From the NCBI RefSeq assembly GCF_932526225.1, contig NC_064035.1, positions 6,819,501 to 6,883,500 of the forward strand: a stretch of DNA of 64,000 nt, in the 5' to 3' direction. The stretch is from Nematostella vectensis (lineage: Eukaryota > Cnidaria > Anthozoa > Actiniaria > Edwardsiidae). The position numbers and the translations under genes were made by a program. Of this stretch, positions 10,142 through 20,093 are shown piece after piece (position 1 is the first letter of the stretch; the number at the start of each line of letters is the position of its first letter). The notes beneath the pieces are model-generated. The model ran no database searches. It saw only the letters and a program-made list of their open reading frames with translations, and had not been told where the DNA came from.

Positions 10142-10579
10142 ATGGCGGCGAAGCGCATGTCCGACGAAGAACTCGATGCGTGACCGATCTGCATGCCAAA
10201 CTTCCCAAGGGCTCAGCCTCCATAGATCGAGTGCGCAAGTGGGTAAGCTCGCAGCCCGTCGGGGGCTACACACAGACACCCCCTACTCCGACTACATACG
10301 CCCATTTCTCGGAGCAGACACCGAACCTCGACTACCGTGCCTTTGTACTCGTCGACCTTCTCACCCCTTTGCCTGGCACGGGCACTGGCCGCCCTTGCTT
10401 GCTGGCAATCGGGGGTAGTTTTTCCTGTGGTGCTCTATCAATCGCTGCTGAACAACAAGAGCCCCTATCTTATTGGTCGAGCACACCCACATATCGTTTG
10501 GGTGGGCCTGCTCGATCGCCGCGTCGAACGCTACCCCATCCCACTCCTCTCGAAATACCTCACGCTGTTGGGAATCTGA
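10142..10579 (+). pseudogene. Element membrane protein, multiply frameshifted
   Basis: The gene starts at ATG 10142 and hits an in-frame TGA after 13 codons. The sense then continues in other frames: a DLHAKLPKG / VRKWVSSQPVGGY block near 10180-10265, a YSDYIRPFLGADTEPR block near 10285-10335, and a hydrophobic helix near 10385-10450 (ALAALACWQSGVVFPVVL) running to a stop at 10579. At least three breaks are needed. It ends 7 bp from the end of the converging minus-strand helicase gene, so the two modules meet tail to tail here. Confidence 0.5.
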
Positions 10580-10585
10580 CCGACA

Positions 10586-11248
10586 TCAAATCCGGTCCTT
10601 TATGTCGTGGAGCTTTGAGGAGGGCAGGCAGTCGCATGTAGTGTACGGCTTTCCGCAGTCTTCACACAGGCAGCGGTAGTCGGACTCGAACCAGCGGATG
10701 TTCCCTTCTGCCCACTCCTCGAGCATATCGTGAGGCCCCTCTATATCTCCCCAGGGGGGAACCTGCCCATAGTCGCCACAACACACTACCTGACACGGCC
10801 GCGTGGCGAGATACTCTAGGATGGCGCGTAGCACTTTAGTCTGTACCTTACAGCACTCGTCAATGATGATTACTTCTGCAAGATGGTCGAGTTTGTGCCC
10901 CAGCTCGGACGGTCTCCACTCCTCTATCGGCTTTTCCGCTGGTATGCAGAGGTAATGGTGGTAGGTTTGAGCCTTCACCGCGAGGCGCGGGTTATTGCGA
11001 TGGTCGTGGGCGACGTCGTTCTCGGGAGTGAGCACCACAACTTTGCGGCCGCGGAACATGCTCACCGCCCACTCGGTCTTCCCCGATCCTCCTTGACCGG
11101 CTAGATACATCTTTGCAGAGGTTGCGGCCACTAGATCCCACGGCAGACTCGGCACACCCGGAGGACGTCTTCGCGAGGAATCCGCCTCAACATGCGTCGC
11201 AACGCTATGTTTGTGTACGCCAAGAGGGAGGCCCTGATATGGTACCAT
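10586..11248 (-). pseudogene. SF1 (Pif1/RecD-like) DNA helicase, truncated
   Basis: The frame shows helicase motif I GQGGSGKT (residues 51-58), motif Ia-like VVVLTPENDVAHDH (70-83), motif II IIIDEC with the DE pair at 130-131, and motif III CGDYGQVPP (157-165). Only the first RecA lobe is present. After motif III comes a cysteine cluster (CLCEDCGKPYTTCDC) and a stop near 10586, so motifs IV-VI are missing. The residues before motif I are in a frame change relative to the upstream polymerase-like block, with a join near 11150. A helicase of this kind would unwind DNA in element replication. Lacking the second lobe, it should be inactive. Confidence 0.75.
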
Positions 11249-12668
11249 TGTGAGCGTCGGACACCGTCTTTGTATTGGATCAGATGAGCCCCGTCGGCAT
11301 GCTCGAAGTTAAGTAAGTGGTCGGTGCCCGCAAGGAGGTTTGTCAGATACGCGGCTTCTTCACGGTCACGAACTACGATCGCCACGGCGAGCGCACTTGC
11401 CTACGAAACGGACAGCGAGATCTCGACCCTCAGGATACTGCGGGTCTTCGCTACTCGCGCTAGAGTGGGGGAACCTGATGGAGTACTTTTTTCCGACGCT
11501 ATACAATACCTACCTCGCCGTAGCCATGACGAGGTCACCCGAGTCTAACAAGTCCTTGAGCTCTGGCGTGGTGATCCAGCCCTCGTTTTGCCCTCGTGCT
11601 GCCCTATCCTCCCGGAAGTGTAGGTGTGGCAGGCCTCAGAGAACCCCCACTCGGTCAGCTGAATGACCCCGGTTAGTTGAAGAACCTCGCTCAATGACCG
11701 TCCCACAACATCCGCAATACGATACACATTCGTAGGGAAGCCGTATTTCCGTACCACATCAATGGCGTCCTAGGCGCCGCCGAAGACACTGTCCTCGCAT
11801 CCTAGGTACGCCGCACGCACGTCGATGTGCGCATGAGGCTGCGCCTCTAGGTTTTCCTTGTTATTCCACACTTTGGACTCAACCTGCGCCGCTTGCCAGA
11901 CGTCCCTGTATTTAAGAGGCGTTGGCCTGATGTTCTCTCTTTGGATCCACTTCTTGAACCGATTGTCGCCCCTCCCATGCTGTGCGTAGCCTCCAGGTAC
12001 TCTTCCCAAGCGGGATGATCTCCCGGAAGCTCCTGGGGGACTTGACCGGTCTCATCTGTAAAGGCTCTGTCAATCGCGACGCTATCCCTCTCCGATCGGT
12101 ATAGCTTCCCCTCGTGCGTGACCATAACGCGCCCGCGTAGCCAGATCCTCGTGCTTCTTGGAATCGCCCTGTTTGTAAAGCGAATGAGCACCTCTCGCAC
12201 TTTTGCCTCGCGCGTTTTCGCGGGGGCACTGGTTAAAACCTTCTCCTGACGTAGCGAACGAAGCTCGTCCTCAGCCTCGAGGTCTAGGCCGTGGACGCTC
12301 GTGATCGCAGGTGGTTCAGTCGGAAGCTCCGTCCAGGCGTGGTTATTGTGACATGGGATGTGGATTTGTGTGTACCCTCTTTTGTATCTCCCTGAGTCCC
12401 AGAGAGTGTTACCAAGGGCATCGACAGCCACTAGATTGATCTCCAGCTTTCTCTCCAAGCGAAAGAGATCCTCCTTTGTACATCCCGTAGTCGCTAATTT
12501 CTCGTCGAAGGTTTCGAGAACCTCGGCTCGTTTCTTTGTCATCCCTAAAGAACGCGCTGTGCACCGATTCGTCAGGTAGTCGGCCACGTAGGCGACAACA
12601 CAGTTGACTATCTCTTTGTCTTCCGCAGGCTCGGACATGGGCCCGGGCTCTCCGTTTTGCTCTGGCAA
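11131..12668 (-). pseudogene. Divergent B-family DNA polymerase-like replication protein, heavily frameshifted
   Basis: Several minus-strand frames read as one decayed protein leading into the helicase. From 12668 come a helical region (ERKLEINLVAVDALGNTLW) and HIPCHNNHAWTEL. A second block at 12009-11770 has YRDVWQAAQ and HIDVRAAYLGCE, which looks like a polymerase or exonuclease catalytic strand. A third block, 11757-11550, has KYGFPTNVYRIADVVG. The last block, 11385-11150, has YHIRASLLAYTNIALRRML followed by a DVLRV strand. That resembles the helix before motif C in protein-primed polymerases. The expected DTDS-type motif is not visible at the junction. I count at least three frame changes and one stop. 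The polymerase assignment is an inference from these partial patterns. Confidence 0.4.
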
Positions 12669-12677
12669 AGGACGAAG

Positions 12678-13322
12678 TTAGTAACGCATGTACACCAAGT
12701 ATTCCCTGCCTTTCTCCCACATGCCAGCGTCTATGCCCTCTATGCCCCTTCTCACCGAGGACCCGTCCATTCTGTGTTCTGAGCGTCCCTCCTCTTCTGA
12801 TATTAGAGCTAGGGGGTCTGCGGGTGCCTTACCGACTACTGTGAAGAGTCTGTAGCGCCGATCCGGGTCAAGCATCTCCATCACTTCTGGCAGCAGAGCG
12901 TTCCCACGCAGTGCTTCTTGCTCGTGCGAGATCCACCAAACCGAGCCGTCGTCGCCGATATCGGGGCCGCGCACGACGCCTGCCTCGCCGAGGTCACGGA
13001 TCTCTTCATAGGTGTGTGAGGCGTAATGCTTCTTCCTAACTTTGCAGCACTTCCGTCTGGATACAAACGATGAACGCCGCCGACAAAAAGCGAGTAATAC
13101 TCGTTGCCGTTCAGCTTTTCTGGGCTCTTTTGCTTCAGCAAAGGGTCGAACTCGCGCCAGACTTCCTCCTTGGGTGTGCGGCATGAGCAGCGTGTGCTTG
13201 ACATCCTCGGGGATATCCGCGTCGAGAATGTTCTGCGCCACCTCTGCTAACACATCAGGTGCCTCACCATCAGGCATATCATTGAGAATCTCTTCTATGT
13301 AAGCGTCCATCCTAGTGGGCAT
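12678..13322 (-). pseudogene. Upstream replication-module ORF of unknown function, frameshifted
   Basis: An ATG at 13322 starts an acidic N-terminus (AYIEEILNDMPDGEAPDVL). Near 13170 sense passes to a second frame with REFDPLLKQKSPEKLNGNEYYS, which returns to the first near 13040 (KVRKKHYASHTYEEIRDLGE). The frame ends at 12678, just upstream of the polymerase-like region. The compensating pair of frame changes leaves the C-terminal part open. I do not recognise a domain. It may be the N-terminal part, or a terminal-protein-like partner, of the replication protein downstream. Confidence 0.4.
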
Positions 13323-13386
13323 ACTCTCTGGGTGGCGTGTCTCTAAAACGAAAGTCTCGACGTACCTGGAGACGGGGATGGGGATG

Positions 13387-13671
13387 CTACTGCCTAAAGC
13401 GACCTCTCAGCTCTGCTAGGACGTAGGGGAATACCCTTCGAGCCCGCTGTTCTTTGTAAACAAGCTTGTGTTTTACAGGGTTATTACCGCAGGCCTCGCA
13501 AAGCCGAGCCTCGGACTGGGTCCCCACCCCACACTTTCTACAGGGATGAGGTTCGATTGCGCCCTTCCTCAACCTAGCGCGATGTAACTTGCAATGCTCA
13601 TAGATGCAACTTTTCCCGCAATGGGCTAAGCTCCCAACCGTGAGCCACTGACACAGGTTTTGACCTCTCAT
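13387..13671 (-). CDS. Small zinc-ribbon protein of the element
   Basis: A 94-codon frame starts at ATG 13671. It carries two cysteine pairs typical of zinc binding: CGKSCIYEHCKLH, then CRKCGVGTQSEARLCEACG, with a basic C-terminal helix (YKEQRARRVFPYVLAELRGR). Such mini zinc proteins in small DNA viruses often bind nucleic acid or regulate transcription, but the role here is inference. It is the first minus-strand gene next to the palindromic end. The frame appears intact. Confidence 0.55.
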   Translation of the reverse strand: MRGQNLCQWLTVGSLAHCGKSCIYEHCKLHRARLRKGAIEPHPCRKCGVGTQSEARLCEACGNNPVKHKLVYKEQRARRVFPYVLAELRGRFRQ

Positions 13672-13679
13672 AGCCTGCT

Positions 13680-14090
13680 CGCATATACCAATCCAAAAAT
13701 AGGTCTAAATGGGCGTATAGTGTGTGAGAATCGACTGCGTTGCGCGTGCGACACGCCCTGCTAAGCACAGCTGGGTTCCCACACGTTACCACCCAAGGGG
13801 GGCCAGCCACCCTGTTATCGTTAGCGCTAGGCGCTAGGCTCCCCCCTCGCCTCCCCCAGCGCCTAGCGCTACCGAAAATGGGCACGCGCCGCCATCCCCT
13901 TAAAGAAAATGCTTTAAGCGACCCCTATAACACACCCCTCTCCCGCGAGGCCCCCAGACGGTATACCCCAGGCCTTGGGTATGCCCTAGGGCATACGAAA
14001 AACTACGGAAAACGGGCTGGGGGGCGCGGGTTATTCTCGTTTGTACGAACCCCCCAGTCCGGACGCGCCCGGCCTACATACACAGTTGCC
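13680..14090. other. Palindrome-rich GC-rich non-coding end of the element
   Basis: Three hairpin-forming structures cluster here. The pair agcgctaggcgct (13823-13835) and agcgcctagcgct (13858-13870) has a 22-bp loop. The second is cttaaag/ctttaag around 13899-13918. The third is a perfect 18-bp palindrome, gtatgccctagggcatac, at 13979-13996. The segment is unlike host DNA in composition and has no convincing ORF. It could be a replication origin, packaging signal or terminal hairpin. The equivalent at the left end is missing. Confidence 0.6.
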
Positions 14091-17000
14091 TTGTTGATCT
14101 TGTGAGCTTATCAAATAATGGCATTTGTGTTCAAGCAGCGGTTTGTCTATTTAGACAAAAAAGCCTGTAGTAAATTGGTGATGTTAATATGCTGTTGTAA
14201 GTTAGTGATGTGTGGATCTGTAGTTATATCGTAAATCTCCTGAGCCATGAACTATCTTTGCGTTTCAAATAATTTAGCGAACCGGGGTTCGTCGTTACTA
14301 AAATTATTACCCTTGCATATAACACCAATGTAATTTTGTTTTACACAAATGCTGTTTATAATTTGATTTGGGCATTTGATTGTTCCACCACGCGAGTCAT
14401 TGGAAAATTGACAGCCGACGTATTTTGACAGTGGCCTGAAAAGGGGCGGCAGGCGTCGCGTCTAGTATTTGTGTCAGGCGTACTTTTATTTTTCCTCTCC
14501 GACTTTTGAAAAATAAAATATTTGTCGTCGCGCTGTCGACACTGGTTGTATGCCGACGTTTTGATGATCGCAAGTGGACGGATACAGATTGAGCTCTTTA
14601 CTCTGACAAATCTGCCACGAAAGTGTACACTGTAATGGGTGACGATCTCCTAATAGAAAATAGCTTGAGCACGATACAGAACATTGAATCTTCATGATTA
14701 TCGCTTTCTTACGACGTCCCAGAAACCCCGGGTGACTAATCCCTGATAAAAAATACAATCTTCTTAAAGCGAGTTCTAATTGTGCAATTTCATTACATCA
14801 GTAAATGGGAGCGCTCGGCTACCTATGATATTCATAACGTTAATGAGTCGGTAGGAAAAAAAATAAACACCTCAAATTCTGATAAAATTGCAATCATTAC
14901 TTGTGGAAAAGTACATTTAGTCGTGTTAATTTCATTGTTCATTAGTTTGAAGCTAAAGCTATAAACATTGACACAAATCAGGACCCCGTCTTGGGTGAAG
15001 TTTCCATGTGTCAAGGCAACTGTAGTTCGGCTAAGTGCTGACCAAATACGACTGGCATTACATCTGTCAACTGCAGCGAACAAGAGTACATGGAATACAC
15101 AGCAATAAGCGCCAGATAATTTTCCTTTATAACACCTGATATTGATAAAACACTTTCATTCAACGTGTCATCATCGGTCAAGACTGTAACCAATATCCAA
15201 TCGCAAGTACAGTCGTTATCTGGTCATTATTCGCTTTTCTTTTGATAATTAAACCCTTTATTTCACTAAGATTATCAGTAAATTGGCACTTTTAGAAGCA
15301 GAACTCATATATTGCTTTTTTCACATCTTTAATAATGGGAAAAATGAACAAAAGTAATAGATGTTTTAAAAAAGCTCTCACTCCTCAACCTCTCATATAC
15401 AAGTTACTAGTAACCAACAGGACTACTCCATGTAGTTTATAATTGTTATAACTTATATTGTTCAATTTCTATTTAATGTATTTCCGATGTAAGATTGACT
15501 ACTGTCGCTTTGAAGGGACGTGTTCACGAGGTTCTCCTCAACAGCAAGTTCTCACAGAAGATGGCAGGAAAAATCCCATATGATCTTTTATGGTTTCTTT
15601 GTCCAACCCCATGCGCAAACGAGATGTTCAACTAATGGGCAACATATTGTATTTTTTTATCCATGCATAAGTAACAGAAACTAAACTCCGAATGTTTTTG
15701 ATCGCGGGCGCTTCCAAACAAAACATACGCTAAGATTATATTCTTAAAACCTTTCAAAATAAACCGTCAAATTCGCGGGCAAGTCCTGGGAAATGGTTTG
15801 CATATTTATCGCAGAAAATTCGATCATACTCGAAAAGTACATGTAATTTGCTGCATTATACTTGCAAAAATACAAAAAAAAAACATTTATGGCAGAATAT
15901 CCGAAGAACATTTAAATAACTTCTCCAGGAATTTGCTATCGCCTCGCTGTGGCGTAGTGGCCTAGTAAGGCCCGGCGGTTCGATCGCAAATATCGCAGTT
16001 CCGTATCGCGAGAAAAAATTTAAACAAGCGACGAGGGCAAACACTAATTACATACATTATCCACAATGAATAAAATGTTTGTTTGTCAAACTTTCTATGG
16101 TTTTATTTATTTATCAGACTCAGTCTTTGTAATAATAGGGCAAAATGAAGAATCATTTTGACATCTCTACAGATTGGACAAGCCTTTTTACCCAAAATGT
16201 CCTCACACATTATTGATATTTATAAAGGAAGAAAAAAAAATTGTAGTTTTTGTAGTTTGATTATTAATCCCGCTCTGCTCTTCGCTGGATGTGGATAATT
16301 AACTTGAACTAATTGACCTAATACTGCATATTTTTTACTTGGTTAATAAGCACGAGAACTAAACCATTAGAATAATTGCTTGGAATCAAAAACGTCGAGT
16401 CAGTTTGCCGCGAATGTGTCGTAAGGAATGTGGCTCCCTGTTTGCTTGCTTGTCTCAACAGTGAACTTTTCTGTGTAGGGAGCCTCATCTGATGACGATT
16501 GTGATTTTTCAAACAACAAGGAATTAATCAGTCATCCGAAATCTTATTTGAGGGTTGATGCTATCTCAAAAAGTTTGAAACGGGATTTTTTTTATCTTGT
16601 TCATTAAAGCGTTTAGAGAAATCCTCATGTTTTTCATTCAATATCCGACCTGACTCCGTCTCTAAGTTCTTGTGCGAACTGCTCGCTCTTCATATGCACA
16701 ACTCGCCGGACAGTTTTGAGTCAGATGACATGTGGCATCACTTTAGCGTTCATTTGAGATAGTTTTATGAGGCAAGGTTTCATGAACACAAGAGTTATAA
16801 ATTCATGCTTTCTGAATAGGAAAAAGGTATACCGTTAACCACTAACTGCAACGACAATGTGCACCATACTGAAAATACTTAAATACTTAATTAAATTGAC
16901 CTATTCTAGCTTGGCGCTGATGTCTAGGTGGTGGCGTCTGAAGACGTCGCAGGTGTCCAGGGATCCGCAAGGATCGAAATGCTGGCAAGGCGCTTATCGA

Positions 17001-17556
17001 ATACTATAACTATAACTAATAACTAAAACAAATACTTACTATAACCATAACCATAATGGGGGACAACAAATGTTAAATCTCTCTAAAGTTGAGTTTATAA
17101 TATTAATGTATAGTTGAATCAACAACAGACGTTCAGCTACGAGAAGCAACTTTATTTATTTATCAGACTCAGTCTTTCCTTTTTACCCAAAATATCCTAA
17201 CACATTATTTAATATTTGTTAAGGAATGAAATATAGTAGTTTTGTATAGTTAGATTCTGAACCCTGCTCCGCTTTTCGCTGGGAATACTGCACATTATTG
17301 ACTTCGTTAAAGAAACAATTATAAATTGAATTTCAAACATGCAATTTAAAGAAGAAACTTTAATGAAGGAAATAGAAGTCGAAAGTTAAACTTTAAAGTT
17401 GAAAACGAAAGTCGATTTTTGGTGGGGTTCTAATGCCATACATAACACTAACAACAACAAATCAAATCACCTACTGAAAGTCACAAGCAACAACAAAAAC
17501 AACCGAAGATCGCCGAAGATTAACGCCATATACAAATGTTTTCCATCTTCTTATAG
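14091..17556. other. AT-rich intergenic DNA or introns
   Basis: No gene is supported. A tRNA-like fragment lies at 15950-15987. The stretches 16087-16290 and 17149-17290 are diverged direct copies of one another (ttatttatttatcagactcagtctttg, then a cccaaaatgtcc / cccaaaatatcc segment and a cctgctccgcttttcgctgg-type end). Other open frames are short and without domain character. Part of this may be intron of the discoidin-domain gene that follows. Confidence 0.5.
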
Positions 17557-18878
17557 AATCCTTTTGATGACTTGACGTGCCTGAATGGCGCCAAATGTAA
17601 CGCTAGCTATGAGAGCAACATGGGGGTGTGCGAGTGCAAGCCTGGATACCTCGGGAAAAGATGTGAAAAAGGTATAAGTTAAATGCTTTTTTATAGATTC
17701 ACGTTTCGCCTTAACCAAAATTTTTACGGACATTGAAACTTGTTTTTTTTTAGCGATCTCAGACAGATTACTTGTTTTACCCACATGACGCCAACGTTTT
17801 GTCCATTTTTGTCACTGGCTGATTGATGATGGTGATCGCTTTGAACTGTAAATCTAATTTTTAGCTTCAGATTGTTTGCTCGCTCTTGGAGTGGAAAGTT
17901 CTTTCATCGCAAACTGGCAGATGACAGGCTCATCTTCAATGGCTGGATCTTCAATGCCTTACAGTGCACTCTTGAATAACCAATACACTTCCGGCCAGAC
18001 ATTTGGGATCTGGAGAGCCAAGAGAGAGCAAGCCGGCGAGTACTTACAGGTGGATTTACTCGTGGTGAAGAACATCAACAAAGTCGCCACACAAGGGAAC
18101 CCGTCGAATATCAATTCGAGGAGTTTGAACTAATGGGTGACTAGATACGAGCTCAGCCTTGGTGCCGTTGCCTTGACAACCTACCCTCGTGTGAGTATAC
18201 AGGCATAAGACATGTATCCGATGGCCAGTGGGAGATATGTATGTAATGTCGCCTTGACAACCTACCCTCGTGTGAGTATACAGACATAAGACATGTATCC
18301 GAGGACCAGTGGGAGTTATGTATGTAATGTCGCCTGGACAACCTACCCTCATGTGAGTATACAGGCATAAGACATGTATCCGATGGCCAGTGGGAGATAT
18401 GTATGTAATGTCGCCTGGACAACCTACCCTCGTGTGAGTATACAGACATAAGACATGTATCCGATGACAAGTGGGAGATATGTATGTAATGACCAGGAAG
18501 GGCAATGTATTTAATGGACCAGGAGGCGATATGTATCTGATGACCTGGAAAGAATAAGTAACTAATGACCAGGATGGAACATGTATCTAGTAACCAAGGG
18601 GCATGTCACTACGAAGTGAAATGACCAGAAAGGAACATATGTATCGAATGACCAGGAAGGAAGTGTATCCAACAACGACATTTCTTTTTAATTTGACTAA
18701 GAAACAATTTGTATCTTTGCAGTCTTACTATGATAAGTGGCTTCTTTTTCAGGAATTTTCTGGAAATACCGACCGTGACACGGTGGTGTCACACATCCTT
18801 CCGGTCACCATTCAGACCAGGTACATCCGGTTCGTGGTGAAGGCTTGGAATGAGTTGCCTCAAGTGACCATGATTTAA
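17557..18878 (+). pseudogene. EGF plus discoidin (F5/8 type C) domain gene remnant
   Basis: Three exons are visible. Exon 17557-17671 encodes an EGF-like domain (CLNGAKC, VCECKPGYLGKRCEK). Exon 17865-18190 encodes the first half of a discoidin domain (CLLALGVESSFIANWQMTGS, AGEYLQVDLLVVKNINKVATQG, WVTRYELSLGAV). Exon 18723-18878 encodes the second half (FSGNTDRDTVVSHILP, TRYIRFVVKAWNELP). Splice borders and phases fit. An in-frame TAA at about 18130-18132 breaks the middle exon inside the domain. The last exon stops at VTMI, without the usual xVELYGC ending. The gene would have produced an extracellular adhesion or ligand-binding protein. Upstream exons are not recognised. It is probably a recent pseudogene or gene fragment. 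Confidence 0.75.
18165..18500. repeat. About 83-bp tandem repeat spanning the discoidin exon end and splice donor
   Basis: Four copies begin near 18168, 18250, 18333 and 18415. Each contains gacaacctaccctc(g/a)tgtgagtata, the 3' end of the middle discoidin exon with its GTGAGT donor. Degraded partial copies (atgaccaggaag phrases) continue to about 18660. Every full copy therefore offers the same 5' splice site. The minus-strand 149- and 105-codon open frames here are repeat artefacts. Confidence 0.85.
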
Positions 18879-19415
18879 AAGAACGAATCCCCGTGGCCCA
18901 TGATAACGTCCATGAAAGCTATTTTTAGATTGCGCGAGCTTGTCAATCATAGCATCCATATATGGTTCGTCGCGCCATATTTGGTTATGGGCACAATTTC
19001 ACAACAATTTCTTTCCCTCTGCACTTCTTTACTTCGTTCGCGACCTGTTTTTATCCTTTTAGCTTCTCTTCAAGGCTCATGATCACAATGATCACAAGGG
19101 TGGTGTCCTGGTATCTGTTAAGTTATCTAAATGTTATATAAATAATTGAACGGGAAGACGTCGGGGAGACGGTGAATTTGGAGTTCATTCACATGAGGAG
19201 CCCCAGCCGGCCTGAAATGGCTTTGCACACCTATTTTAGGCGTGCAAAAATACACCTTAGCAGGGGATTAGTGGTCAAAAGGTGTATAAAATCTGTAAGC
19301 ACGCGCGGGGTCGTATTACACAACTACTGTTTATATCTTTCAACGTCACGGAGCCTGGAGTACGATTTGTGTTCCTAACTCCAAACTCGCCACGTTTCGC
19401 TCATGGACAGAGACA

Positions 19416-19615
19416 CTCGGAATTCGGCTGTTCTGAGAGGGGACGAGTAAAGCCTTTTTTTTGTGAAATGTTTTCAATAAAATTGCCTTAAAACTTAGAA
19501 CATGCCTTAATTTTATTGACAACATTTCACAAAAAACGCTTTACTCGTCCCCTCTCAGAACAGCCGAATTCCGAGCTACGAACAAGAGCAACCATTGCCT
19601 GGGCTACCTGTGTTT
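19416..19615. mobile_element. Inverted-repeat (MITE-like) element
   Basis: Two arms of about 70 bp, 19416-19488 and 19507-19575, are nearly exact reverse complements; they begin ctcggaattcggctgttctg. The short spacer gives a long hairpin. The right arm continues into gctacgaacaagagcaacca and tgcctgggctacctg. A second partial copy of this right side lies at 19980-20093, and a more diverged one near 25170-25300. No protein is encoded. Confidence 0.7.
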
Positions 19616-19979
19616 CTTCCCAGCGCGGTCAAGCGTAACTAATCGTCCAACGGCGTCGGTCAAGGATACTTGTGGCTACTTTCTCGTTTTAAAATACGGC
19701 TAGCGACAAGGGAAAATAGTTTAGCTCGGATGTGTTGCCACATATCGAATGTAAGTGTACCCTGGCATAGGTCTGCGAGATAAAAATATTTTGTTTGTTG
19801 TTTTTTCCTCTCAAATTTCAACGGTATTTGAGTGCTACTGAAAATGGCGCCTCCAACCTTGTTGCTTTCCTTAGTAGGGGGAGAGAAGTCATAAATTCCG
19901 TTAAGAACCCCCCCCCCCCAAAAAAAAAAAAAAAATCGTGCATTACACGTGAATTTGACAACAACAAGGCATCTTCTTA

Positions 19980-20093
19980 GTTTTAAGGCAATTTTATTTA
20001 CAACATTTCACACAAATAACGCTTTACTCGTCCTCTCTCAGAACAGCCGAATTCCGTGCTACGAACAAGCAACCATTGCCTGGGCTACCTGTG
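19980..20093. repeat. Second partial copy of the 19507-19615 repeat
   Basis: It matches 19507-19615 in direct orientation with small changes, including caacatttcac, cgctttactcgtcc, cagaacagccgaattcc and tgcctgggctacctg. It lacks the opposite arm, so it is a solo half of the inverted-repeat element. Confidence 0.7.

Larger units (their letters stand above)
4427..14090. mobile_element. Decayed endogenous DNA virus or virus-like transposon, about 9.7 kb
   Basis: A compact, GC-rich gene block interrupts AT-rich host DNA just downstream of the integrin gene. It holds a capsid-like protein, an A32/FtsK-type packaging ATPase fragment, several tiny membrane proteins, a minus-strand replication region with an SF1 helicase, a zinc-ribbon protein and a palindromic non-coding end. 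Gene content resembles the small double-jelly-roll DNA viruses (Polinton-like viruses, adintoviruses), but I see no integrase, no protease and no clear terminal inverted repeats. The left border falls inside the first gene, so the copy seems 5'-truncated. Most genes are broken by frameshifts or stops. Nearby host and retrotransposon ORFs of 634-1152 codons are intact, which argues that the breaks are real decay and not poor sequence. Borders are judged from base composition and are approximate. Confidence 0.75.

Noticed and set aside
4427-14090. Possibility that this block is a bacterial contaminant
   Set aside because: It is flanked without a break by host DNA, its ORFs are frameshifted, and the ATPase and capsid patterns fit eukaryotic-virus families better than bacterial genes.
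13740-14105. 121-codon plus-strand ORF in the element's right end
   Set aside because: It crosses the palindromic non-coding region, has random-looking Pro/Arg-rich composition and overlaps the hairpins.
18056-18505. 149-codon minus-strand ORF with repeated HVLCLYTHTRVGC
   Set aside because: It is produced by the 83-bp tandem repeat and runs antisense to the discoidin exon.
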